Positions 16,615 through 24,776 of a DNA stretch of 60,000 nucleotides are shown in pieces. This stretch comes from an uncultured Candidatus Saccharibacteria bacterium (lineage in GTDB: Bacteria; Patescibacteriota; Saccharimonadia; Saccharimonadales; Saccharimonadaceae): contig CAMYBM010000001.1 in NCBI GenBank assembly GCA_947253995.1, positions 1-60,000 on the forward strand, in the 5' to 3' direction. Each line of letters starts with the position of its first letter. Position 1 is the first letter of the stretch. The translations under genes were made by a program, and so were the position numbers. The notes beneath the pieces are model-generated. The model did no database searches, was not told the DNA's origin, and worked only from the letters and a program-made list of their open reading frames with translations.

Positions 16615-18234
16615 CTACATCATGCCCATGCCGTTGCCAACAGGGTTTTGCGTTTCTGGTTTAGGTAAGTCAACTACCAATGCGCCCATTGTCATTGCTG
16701 TAGAAGCAATAGACACGGCGTTTTTAATCGCTTCGTGAGTTACGCGAGCTGGGTCAACCACGCCGGCTTGTTTGAGGTCGATCAGCTTGTTATTGTAGTC
16801 CATTACATTAACACCATATCCAGGCTTAGCCGCTTGAACTTGCGCCAATAAGGCTTCGCTATTTAAGCCAGCATTGGCTGTGATTTGCTTAAATGGTGCT
16901 AACAAGGCGTGGCGTAAGATATCGGCGCCAGCATCGTCGCTAGTAATTTCATTAGCTAAATTAACTAGGGTTACACCACCACCTGGAACGATACCACCAT
17001 CAAGAGCAGCTTTAACCGCAGCAACTGCATCGTCGACACGGTACTTTTTCTCTTCGATTTCGGTTTCAGTTGCGCCACCAACTTTAATTACTGCAACTTT
17101 ACCGCTTAACGATGCTGCTCGCTTAGCAATTTGCTCTTTATCGTAATCACTTTGTGCCGTTGCTTTCTGCGCAGCAATTAGCTTAATCCGTTCGGCGATT
17201 TGATTTTTGTCTCCAGCCCCTTCAATAATAGTTGTACTGTCTTTGGTAGAGATTACTCGTCGCGCCGAACCAACTACTTCTAGTCCAACGTTATCAAATG
17301 TCATACCATGATCAGCTGAAATTACGGTTGCACCGGTTAGAGTGGCGATGTCTTGCAATGCATCCTTGCGACGTTCGCTGAACGATGGTGCTTTGATAGC
17401 TAGAGTATTTAAGACACCTTTATATTTATTGAGAATAAGAACACCGAGTGCTTCGCCAGTGACGTCTTCAGCAATAAGCACGATATCTTTTTTACCAGCA
17501 CTGGCAACTTTTTCAATTAATGGCAAGAACTCTTGCGCTGAGCTTACCTTCTTGTCGGTGATGATGATAGCTGGTTTGTCGTAAGCAGCTTCCATACGAT
17601 TAGCATCGGTTACCATATAAGAGCTAATGTATCCACGGTCAAATGTAAATCCTTCAACCACTTCTGATTCAAGATTCATCCCTTGCCCAGCTTCAACACT
17701 CACTACACCATCACGACCAATTTTTGCCATAACATCGGCAATTAGTTGGCCAATTTCAGTGTCGCCGGCTGAGATGCTAGCAACTTCGGCAATAAGGTCT
17801 TGATTGCCTTTGACCGGCTCTGCTATCTTGCTTAGTTTATCTAAAATTGTGTGTGCAGCCTTCTCGACGCCTTTGCGTAACTCCATTGGGTTATGCCCCG
17901 CCGCAATTAAGCGGTTAGCTTCACGCAAGATTTCATAAGTTAATACAGTAACGGTTGTTGTGCCATCGCCAGCTACTTTGTTCATCTTTTTTGCAGCTTG
18001 TTTAATTAGTTCAGCGCCAATTTTTTCACCAAGATACTCATCAGTTTCGGGTAAATCAATTGCTTCGGCTACAGTTACGCCATCGTGTGTTACGCTTGGA
18101 CCACCATAAGTTTTACCAATAACAACATTACGCCCCTTAGGTCCCATCGTTGTCTTAACTGCGTCAGATAATGCTTTGGCGCCAGCTAATACCTTCTCGC
18201 GGGCGGTATCACCATAAAAAATTTGTTTTGCCAT
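16615..18234 (-). CDS. groL: Chaperonin GroEL (60 kDa)
   Basis: Chaperonin subunit (539 aa) forming the double heptameric ring that folds proteins with GroES and ATP. It starts MAKQIFYGDTAREKVLAGA and holds the ATP-binding TMGPKGRNVVIGK and VAGDGTTTVTVLTYEI (about residues 80-95). The apical/intermediate part includes AEDVTGEALGVLILNK and the C-terminal part GGIVPGGGVTLV. It ends in GNGMGMM, a short version of the GGM tail. The gene is two bases downstream of groS. Regulation by the CIRCE operator upstream of groS is expected. Confidence 0.98.
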   Translation of the reverse strand: MAKQIFYGDTAREKVLAGAKALSDAVKTTMGPKGRNVVIGKTYGGPSVTHDGVTVAEAIDLPETDEYLGEKIGAELIKQAAKKMNKVAGDGTTTVTVLTYEILREANRLIAAGHNPMELRKGVEKAAHTILDKLSKIAEPVKGNQDLIAEVASISAGDTEIGQLIADVMAKIGRDGVVSVEAGQGMNLESEVVEGFTFDRGYISSYMVTDANRMEAAYDKPAIIITDKKVSSAQEFLPLIEKVASAGKKDIVLIAEDVTGEALGVLILNKYKGVLNTLAIKAPSFSERRKDALQDIATLTGATVISADHGMTFDNVGLEVVGSARRVISTKDSTTIIEGAGDKNQIAERIKLIAAQKATAQSDYDKEQIAKRAASLSGKVAVIKVGGATETEIEEKKYRVDDAVAAVKAALDGGIVPGGGVTLVNLANEITSDDAGADILRHALLAPFKQITANAGLNSEALLAQVQAAKPGYGVNVMDYNNKLIDLKQAGVVDPARVTHEAIKNAVSIASTAMTMGALVVDLPKPETQNPVGNGMGMM

Positions 18235-18236
18235 AA

Positions 18237-18509
18237 TTATTTGACTAGCTTAGCTAGTACATCCTCCTCTTTAACAATAAAATATTTTACATTATCTACC
18301 TTGATGTCAGTGGTGGAATATTCTCGTACAACAATACGATCACCAGTCTCTAGTTGTTTTACATCAGCACCTACAGCTAAAACTTTAGCAACTTGTGATT
18401 TTTCTTTAGCGTCATCAGGTAAATATAGTCCAGTAGCAGTACGAGACTCTGTGTCTTCGCGTTGCGCTACAATTCGATCACCCAAAGGTTGTAATGGTAT
18501 ATTTGACAA
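18237..18509 (-). CDS. groS: Co-chaperonin GroES (10 kDa)
   Basis: Heptameric lid of GroEL (90 aa). The reading PLQPLGDRIVAQREDTESRT with the mobile loop region TATGLYLPDDAKEKSQVAKV is typical, and IVVREYSTTDIKVDNVKYFIV precedes the end. The start codon is TTG at 18509, preceded by AAAGGAGGACGAA, an excellent ribosome site that fixes this start. groL follows directly. Confidence 0.97.
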   Translation of the reverse strand: MSNIPLQPLGDRIVAQREDTESRTATGLYLPDDAKEKSQVAKVLAVGADVKQLETGDRIVVREYSTTDIKVDNVKYFIVKEEDVLAKLVK

Positions 18510-18536
18510 TTCGTCCTCCTTTGTTTAACAAGCACT

Positions 18537-18579
18537 ATTATAGCAGGATGAATTAGCACTTGCAAGCGTAGAGTGCTAA
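18537..18579 (-). promoter_or_regulatory. groSL promoter with CIRCE operator (HrcA site)
   Basis: TTAGCACTT-N9-GAGTGCTAA at 18553-18579 differs from the CIRCE consensus (TTAGCACTC-N9-GAGTGCTAA) at one base. On the minus strand the -10 is TGCTATAAT (18545-18537) and a TTGCAA -35 lies at 18565-18560 with a 17-base spacer, inside the operator. This fits HrcA repression of groSL. The operator begins exactly one base after the stop codon of the upstream T4SS-associated gene. Confidence 0.9.
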
Positions 18580-19116
18580 TTAGTTAATTTCATAAATTGT
18601 TTTGTAATGGCCATCAACTTGAAGCTGTACTTTATATGGTTTATTTGTACAGTCTAGTCTAAATGGAATCAACTTACCCTTACCGTCTAATTGTATCGTG
18701 GTGCTAAAAACTGCAGGATTGCTTGATACATCATGTACAATATCTTTGCCAATACTAATCATTTTAATGTTAGTATGATTGACTTCATTTTCATGCTGAT
18801 AGTAAGCTTCAAGTGCTTGGCGCGCCATATAAGCAACTCTGCTTAAAACGCCATAGTTAATGAAGTTTAGTTCGCCAACGACAAAAGGCTTGTTTGGCGG
18901 TTCACCATAAGTTTGAGGCAGTGCTTGCCCACGGTTAATTGCTACACCGCTATGCTTATCAAGTGTAGTTTTGGTCGCCTCCTTTTGCTCTTTACGCCAT
19001 TTAGCTTGATCAACTACGGAAGGTATGGATATAATGATCGTTAAAATTAGCAGCCCCATAAAACCGCAGAGAATTATACGAATCTTGGGTGGTAAGTTAG
19101 TAAATTTTTGCATCAT
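18580..19116 (-). CDS. Membrane-anchored protein of the T4SS block, function unknown
   Basis: A 178-aa protein that I do not recognise. One transmembrane helix lies at about residues 12-32 (IRIILCGFMGLLILTIIISI), followed by a charged linker and an extracytoplasmic domain of about 120 residues. The topology (short cytoplasmic N-terminus, one helix, external alpha/beta domain) resembles VirB8-like and other NTF2-fold T4SS proteins, but no motif proves it. The start overlaps the stop of the preceding 598-aa gene in ATGATG. It is the last gene of the unit before groSL. Confidence 0.7.
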   Translation of the reverse strand: MMQKFTNLPPKIRIILCGFMGLLILTIIISIPSVVDQAKWRKEQKEATKTTLDKHSGVAINRGQALPQTYGEPPNKPFVVGELNFINYGVLSRVAYMARQALEAYYQHENEVNHTNIKMISIGKDIVHDVSSNPAVFSTTIQLDGKGKLIPFRLDCTNKPYKVQLQVDGHYKTIYEIN

Positions 19117-20909
19117 TGTTTATACACCGCCGTTACGCTACCATTGTTAGCGCCATTAAATACAGCATCCGGACTGATCTCTTTGTCAGCATCGGTTCGC
19201 CCGCTTGAATCAAACACTTTCCAATTGCCGCTTTCCGTACGTGCGCGTACCGCAATACAGTGTCCGCCACTATTATACGGTTCTCCTCCGTGTCCGCACA
19301 TCCATAACATACCGCCATCGGTTAAGACTTTATTCATTGCTGATATTGAGTGCTGTATCTTTTCGGCACGAATTCCGAATTTGCCACTTTCGGCCAATAG
19401 TTCCGGCAAATTCCAACTACTACCAGCGCCGGTAGCGCCACCTCGTGCAGCCCCCTCTTTGGCAGTCATATCTGGTGTAACTGACTGCCCGGTCAATGCT
19501 GTAATAACCATTGCCATAGCACTAGGGCCACACCCAGCGCGCCCAACTGTGCTTGGTCCAAATGGCGTGCTTGCCCAGCGTTTATCGAATTGGAGGTAAA
19601 TCTTAGCTCCATCCTTAGCATACTTGGTTGCTCCGCCGCCACTGCCACCTAGTACGCAATGATTTGACAGTTTATTGTCAAGCGTTCCAGCTAGTTCTTC
19701 AATTTTACGCTTAGCAAGATCAGATATTTTTTTAGAAGTAGCGTTTTGATAGTGAACGCCATCTGCAGTCTTGAATCCAGAACTAGTTAAATCAGAATAA
19801 GTATCGATAAAGGCTAAATTAGGTGAATTCAAGCCGCTTTTCATTTTGGAGTTAAATTCCTGAATCTGACTATTTAAATTGGCGCGGTTTTTGTCGGTTG
19901 GGTTGACTGACACAACATAAATTTTGTTATTTTGCCACTCATTTTTAGCCAGTTTGTTGAGGCGATCAATGTATCGATCAATGTTGTCTAGATCATTTAC
20001 GCCTAGGTTAAAAATAATTGCATCAGTTTTCTTAAGATCGCTATTAACATCTTTTATTCCGGTTGAGTCTAGCCAGCTATAGCCAGCTCCATCTTTATAA
20101 ACATAACGATCGGTACCACCAACTGCGTTACGCATATCACCAGTGCGACTATCGCCAACCCAGATATAGCGTTCAGGCTTACTACTGGCCTGAGTATCAA
20201 TACTGCCTGCCGTTTGATCGACATCATCTACTTCGTCGTAAAAGTTTGGCTTATTGTTTCTACGCCCGTCACAAACACTTCTACCTGGACGTTCAAAAGA
20301 GTTGCAGAATATTACCGTGGCCTCGCGTGAGTCTTCTTTGCTATTGGCAACATTAAAGAAACCTTTTTTCTCTAGTGAATCGCCTTCTTCACCATCCATT
20401 TCATCCTTAAGGTGATGCAGCTGACCTTCAAGGTCACCTAGTAGTTTAGGATCCCAACGTCCGCCCATCCATTGAGCGATTCCGCTGGCGCCGATTGAGT
20501 TAACTGAGCTTGGGTCAAAGCTACTCTCAGCATTGATATTATTGACGATACCTATAGCCTGCGCCTTGTTTAATCGATGCCCATGGAAAGTTGCAGTCAT
20601 CAAAAAACTGTATATTTTATTCATATTATCCTTGCCGGATATTTTACCGTTACTATTTCCTCTGGCGGTATTATCAAGACAATCGTCGACATTGTAATAC
20701 GGTATTTCTAGTTTGAACATAACATCACGTTGACTATTTGTATCAACGCCAAATGGACTAGTGTAAGGCTGGAGAAAAGGGTTGCTTTTTGGCGGCTTCT
20801 CAGCTGCGTAAGCCGGCGTGAACATAGACAGAATAGCTAAGCTGAGTAGTAGAATACTAATTATACCGATTGAGCTATATTTTTTGTAAGTTAGTAGAGA
20901 TCGCATCAT
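19113..20909 (-). CDS. Secreted three-domain protein: phage-tail-lysozyme-like, SGNH-like and C39-like peptidase domains
   Basis: A 598-aa exported protein with an N-terminal hydrophobic helix ending in TPAYAA (about residues 15-37, signal peptide or anchor). The lysozyme-like part (about 90-215) contains INAESSFDPSSVNSIGASGI and AQWMGGRW, as in phage tail lysozymes and other wall hydrolases. The middle part (about 245-410) has the SGNH hydrolase blocks: GDSRT near 251, GVND near 301 and DGVHYQN near 383. The C-terminal part (about 435-598) has FDKRWASTPFG, AGCGPSAMAM near 458 and GGHCIAV near 549, the Cys and His of C39-like papain-fold peptidases. A VirB1-like role, opening the peptidoglycan (own or host) for the T4SS, is inferred. 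The gene overlaps both neighbours. Confidence 0.85.
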   Translation of the reverse strand: MMRSLLTYKKYSSIGIISILLLSLAILSMFTPAYAAEKPPKSNPFLQPYTSPFGVDTNSQRDVMFKLEIPYYNVDDCLDNTARGNSNGKISGKDNMNKIYSFLMTATFHGHRLNKAQAIGIVNNINAESSFDPSSVNSIGASGIAQWMGGRWDPKLLGDLEGQLHHLKDEMDGEEGDSLEKKGFFNVANSKEDSREATVIFCNSFERPGRSVCDGRRNNKPNFYDEVDDVDQTAGSIDTQASSKPERYIWVGDSRTGDMRNAVGGTDRYVYKDGAGYSWLDSTGIKDVNSDLKKTDAIIFNLGVNDLDNIDRYIDRLNKLAKNEWQNNKIYVVSVNPTDKNRANLNSQIQEFNSKMKSGLNSPNLAFIDTYSDLTSSGFKTADGVHYQNATSKKISDLAKRKIEELAGTLDNKLSNHCVLGGSGGGATKYAKDGAKIYLQFDKRWASTPFGPSTVGRAGCGPSAMAMVITALTGQSVTPDMTAKEGAARGGATGAGSSWNLPELLAESGKFGIRAEKIQHSISAMNKVLTDGGMLWMCGHGGEPYNSGGHCIAVRARTESGNWKVFDSSGRTDADKEISPDAVFNGANNGSVTAVYKQ

Positions 20910-21490
20910 ACTTCGCCCCGCTCAATTTTAAAGCGATCAATACATTTAAATGCTGGGTAGATTAAATCGGACGGTTGTGGACAAGCTATCGTTACCGCGT
21001 AATCGTTGTCAATTGCTTGTTTTACTGTAGTGTACTCATCGTGCACACGATAACTTTGTTGAATTTTGGGTAGGTCTACAATAAAGTCGGTAATATAAGT
21101 TAAAGTTTTATCGTCGTAGCTACGCTTAAGACTGTTTGCGCGAATAATCGGCTTAACTATACTACGCTCTTTGGTATTCATTGTTACCGTACCGGCTAAG
21201 ATAGTTGATATTTTGTCGGTCTCGCTATTTGGCAACCATTTAATACTATTTTGTGATAGTGGCGTGGTTAAAGTTTTGCCATCGCGGCTGGATGTCGGTG
21301 AGGCGGATTGCGAGGAATTATCTTGGTGCTGCACAGGTTGACTTGCATTATTGTCACGACTTTGATCTTGTTGATCGAAACGATCATTTGATTGATTTGT
21401 AATTAATATTACACCGAGTAACATAAGTGACAATAAAATGCTGGCTGATACAACAGCAATTAATTTATGGTTTTTAAGATAATCTAACAT
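20906..21490 (-). CDS. Membrane-anchored protein of the T4SS block, function unknown
   Basis: A 194-aa protein without a recognised family. A transmembrane helix lies at about residues 10-31 (LIAVVSASILLSLMLLGVIL), followed by a Q/S/D-rich low-complexity linker (about 32-75). An extracytoplasmic domain of about 110 residues follows, containing two cysteines (the TIACPQP and AFKCIDRF segments). It overlaps the 1072-aa gene by one base and the 598-aa gene by four, so all three are probably made together. It has the same architecture as the 178-aa protein at 18580-19116; they could be partners or distant paralogues. Confidence 0.7.
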   Translation of the reverse strand: MLDYLKNHKLIAVVSASILLSLMLLGVILITNQSNDRFDQQDQSRDNNASQPVQHQDNSSQSASPTSSRDGKTLTTPLSQNSIKWLPNSETDKISTILAGTVTMNTKERSIVKPIIRANSLKRSYDDKTLTYITDFIVDLPKIQQSYRVHDEYTTVKQAIDNDYAVTIACPQPSDLIYPAFKCIDRFKIERGEV

Positions 21491-24400
21491 TACTTTAAGT
21501 GTCCTCCTACGTACACGAACTTATATTTTCCGGCATACATTGATTTCGAATAGGTTCTTTTATAAGTTTGGTTGTGACCGAGTGCCATTTCAAGTGTATG
21601 CATAGTGCCATCTGGGTCAACTGATGTGACTAAACCAGTATGACCCCAGCGTTGAGACGCTCCATTACTATAGGTACTAAAGATAGCTGGCGCTTGTGGC
21701 GTATCGGAAACTGATATGCCCGCGCCTGGATTAGCGGCGACAAGCTGGTCTGCTACTTGACCGCCGTTACCGTTACCGTACGTTAAATCAGTATGCTCGC
21801 CGATAAACCATGCTGGTACCGTGGTACAGCCGTTACCGCTCCAGCTATAACTTCCGTAAGATAATTTCGGCGCTTCTTCGCGTAGTTTAGCTTCCCAGTA
21901 ATCAGCACTTTTATTACCGGATCCGTCTACTGTACCGTTGTTGGATTGACTGCTAGCTGCGCCGCCGAGGCCAACCTGTCTGCAGGCGTCAGCGGTGTCA
22001 CTACTCTTTTCGTCGCCTGTTAGACATTTATTTGTAAGCACTGTAGTGTTATCAAGACCGGCATAAACCGCAATGCGTTGCAACGTTTCATCACTATTTA
22101 GTTTGCCCTTGCAATCTTTTTCGATGTAATCCTTATTATAACTGTTGCCGGTCAGATACATAAAGGTTGAGCCACCATTTTCTTCATTGACTGTTTTGTC
22201 GTACGACACGTCACCATCGTCGCTAATATTTTTAAATAGGCAAACGCTAGTTAGTAGGCTATACGCTTTCTTTGTGTCTGCCCATTGTTTAAATCGAGGG
22301 TCTAAGCGGCTCTTAGGTGTATCGGGTAGGCCGAGTTTTTTGAGTTCGGTAGTGTCTTTGTGAAATACATCCATTACGCGCTTGGCATTTTCAAGTAAGT
22401 CATAAGAGTCACTTTCAGAACGGGTAAATTTGTCTATTACTTGTGGCGGCAGCGCAATTTCTGGCACACCATAATCATACTGTTTTCGACCAGATGCAGC
22501 ACTGGCCGTAGCGTAAGGCTCGTTGGCAGCTAGTGCTACTGCTGTGGTTGGTATTGCTGTTGCTAAACGCATTACATTAGTCAAGGATGCGAGGATATTG
22601 TTCGGATTGGGGTCAAGTTTGGCATTGCGTGCTACGGTGCTAATTGCTGATTTGTAATCTGTTGGGTCAAACAGGCGGGCTATTATCGGTTTGTCGTTCC
22701 ATTCCTGAGCTAGCCAGATATTCTTTTGCCGGTTAATTTGCGCTGCTTGCTTATCGGTAAGTACGGTTCCACCGTCAATGAGGCCATTCTGTGATTGATT
22801 AAATTTACTGCCAAAGGCTGCAATATCGCCGAAGCGCGCTGGTGTTTGGTGCGTAATATCTAATTCGCCGCCAGTTAATAAATCGGTAAGATAGCCGCTA
22901 ACAATTGGCATCAGCACCATTTGCGCTCCAGCAAATAGTAGATCAGCAGTACCCATAGTGAATACTGATTTCACTAATGACACTATGCCTACTATAGGGA
23001 CAATAACGTTACAAACCACGTCGACGCCACCTTTGGCGGCATCGCCCATGGAATTAAAAGCGGAGATGATTGGCTGCGCGGGATTAACCTGCATATTAAC
23101 TAAATTTGGTGGGACGGCAAGTTTTTTGGCGTCGTTTACTTCTAGTCCTAATTCAGCGTTAACCGGTGCTGAATCCCACCAGCTAGATGGTGCTGGCTTG
23201 CCGTCAGGTTTAGATTCGGCATACTCATCGTACAGTTGATGCTGCGAGAATAGTGCTACTTGGGACATACTTAGGTTGCCATCAAGCATTTGTCCGCTAG
23301 CCGCCATAGTTTCGCCGGATACTTTAATCGCTGGCATAGCTTGCGTTATCCAACGTATTTTTTCTAGGTTTTTGGCAAATTGTACGATACCACAGAGAAT
23401 CCCGGCGATAGCTGCAGCACCTAAAGCTTTTTTGGCTACGGTTTTTATGCGACCAATTCCACTTTTGGTTGGTTTTACTTCTCGATCGATTGATTGCTTG
23501 TTCTCCTCGACAGCTTTTTTGATTTTTTCGTTAGCTTCGCCTAGAAGTGATGTACCATTACCACTCGATGAGCTTGCAGCGCTACGCGACTCAAGATAAT
23601 CTTTTATGCGTGCATTTAGGTTCTCAATTTTTTCACCGAATTTTTCGTTAAATTTCTCTTTAGATTTTTTACCTATTTTGTGCAATAAATCAGAAAATTT
23701 ATCGTTGACAAATTTATCTAATTTTCTAAAGGGATGAAAGATGCTGATAATGTTTGACTCTTTTGCAAAGCTGCGCACACCGGTCCAACGAGATAAAAAT
23801 GACATGCCACTTCTTTTACCCAAGCCGTTGAGAAATTTGTGAGCGCGATTGGCACCCTTAATTTTATCGACATTGACACTAATTTTTTCATTTTTAATGT
23901 CAACTTCGTAATATTCAGCTTTGCCGCCCAGTTTATTTGATACTTGTTTAGCAACACAGCCTTGCCCTTTACAGCCAAAATCAATTTCGCTCATTTTAGG
24001 GTTAATTTCGAGTTTGTATGATTTAGTATCAGGATCAATTTTTGCCTCAATCCCAATTTTTTTAAGATTATCAATATAGCGTTGGGAGTTTAATCTACCA
24101 ATCACGCCAACGCGGCCATACACTTGAGCTTCAGCCCTGGCCATCTTGATTTTTTTTACCATACCGCCAGCTATAGAACGAAGATTTTTTGCTTCGCGCA
24201 TAGCTGACTGGATTTCATGTACTGTATTGTAAGAGTCGCGTAGAAAATTAGTTATGTGAATTAATTGCACTGGGCCGCTCATTAGCATGCTCGTAGACAT
24301 CATTCCACCAACAACAAAAGTGCCAACTGTACCACCAAGCAAAGCTTTTTTATGCCGCATAAAGAACCCAGCATTGTTATTGGTGCGAGACTTGTATTTG

Positions 24401-24708
24401 AACGAGTTATCAGCACTGTTATGCTCATCTTTGCTTAATTGTTTGACATCGTTGGCGGCTTGGTCTTGGTTACCATAAGATTGCTCGGCGTTACGTAGGT
24501 CGGCCGCAGTGTCATTTTGCTCTACTGCATCATTATCAGTGTTAGGCGTAGAATAATCAGTATCGGCGCTAGAGTAATCTGTATTTGTATCGGAATAATC
24601 TAAATCTGGCTCCGAAGAATCAACGGATTCTCTCGGGCTGATTATACGCTTGACACGTCTGTAATAGATGTTGTCGCCAGCGTTATAACTGGGTCGATTC
24701 TGCTTCAC
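21490..24708 (-). CDS. Giant membrane protein with C-terminal CHAP amidase/peptidase domain
   Basis: A 1072-aa protein. The first 115 residues are acidic and full of D, S, T and N repeats, probably disordered and cytoplasmic. A hydrophobic helix is at about 123-145, a second at about 428-450, and a further hydrophobic region (about 565-620) precedes a long extracytoplasmic stretch. Residues about 950-1072 form a CHAP domain: the catalytic Cys in GCTTVPAWF near 961 and the His in WGHTGLV near 1022. CHAP domains cut peptidoglycan cross-bridges or amide bonds. The start is GTG with AAGGTG upstream. Very likely a wall-remodelling structural part of the T4SS (VirB1/VirB6-like hybrid); this role is inferred. 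Confidence 0.8.
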   Translation of the reverse strand: MKQNRPSYNAGDNIYYRRVKRIISPRESVDSSEPDLDYSDTNTDYSSADTDYSTPNTDNDAVEQNDTAADLRNAEQSYGNQDQAANDVKQLSKDEHNSADNSFKYKSRTNNNAGFFMRHKKALLGGTVGTFVVGGMMSTSMLMSGPVQLIHITNFLRDSYNTVHEIQSAMREAKNLRSIAGGMVKKIKMARAEAQVYGRVGVIGRLNSQRYIDNLKKIGIEAKIDPDTKSYKLEINPKMSEIDFGCKGQGCVAKQVSNKLGGKAEYYEVDIKNEKISVNVDKIKGANRAHKFLNGLGKRSGMSFLSRWTGVRSFAKESNIISIFHPFRKLDKFVNDKFSDLLHKIGKKSKEKFNEKFGEKIENLNARIKDYLESRSAASSSSGNGTSLLGEANEKIKKAVEENKQSIDREVKPTKSGIGRIKTVAKKALGAAAIAGILCGIVQFAKNLEKIRWITQAMPAIKVSGETMAASGQMLDGNLSMSQVALFSQHQLYDEYAESKPDGKPAPSSWWDSAPVNAELGLEVNDAKKLAVPPNLVNMQVNPAQPIISAFNSMGDAAKGGVDVVCNVIVPIVGIVSLVKSVFTMGTADLLFAGAQMVLMPIVSGYLTDLLTGGELDITHQTPARFGDIAAFGSKFNQSQNGLIDGGTVLTDKQAAQINRQKNIWLAQEWNDKPIIARLFDPTDYKSAISTVARNAKLDPNPNNILASLTNVMRLATAIPTTAVALAANEPYATASAASGRKQYDYGVPEIALPPQVIDKFTRSESDSYDLLENAKRVMDVFHKDTTELKKLGLPDTPKSRLDPRFKQWADTKKAYSLLTSVCLFKNISDDGDVSYDKTVNEENGGSTFMYLTGNSYNKDYIEKDCKGKLNSDETLQRIAVYAGLDNTTVLTNKCLTGDEKSSDTADACRQVGLGGAASSQSNNGTVDGSGNKSADYWEAKLREEAPKLSYGSYSWSGNGCTTVPAWFIGEHTDLTYGNGNGGQVADQLVAANPGAGISVSDTPQAPAIFSTYSNGASQRWGHTGLVTSVDPDGTMHTLEMALGHNQTYKRTYSKSMYAGKYKFVYVGGHLK

Positions 24709-24730
24709 TGTCTACACCTTTTATTAGTTT

Positions 24731-24759
24731 ATTATAATGTGTTAACGGTTTTATTTCAA
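24731..24759 (-). promoter_or_regulatory. Promoter of the CHAP/lysozyme T4SS sub-operon
   Basis: On the minus strand TTGAAA (24759-24754), a 17-base spacer and TATAAT (24736-24731) stand upstream of the GTG start at 24708. Spacing is ideal. This gives the four genes 24708 to 18580 their own promoter, separate from the VirB6-like genes. Confidence 0.65.
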
Positions 24760-24776
24760 TGCCGCAATAGTTATGG

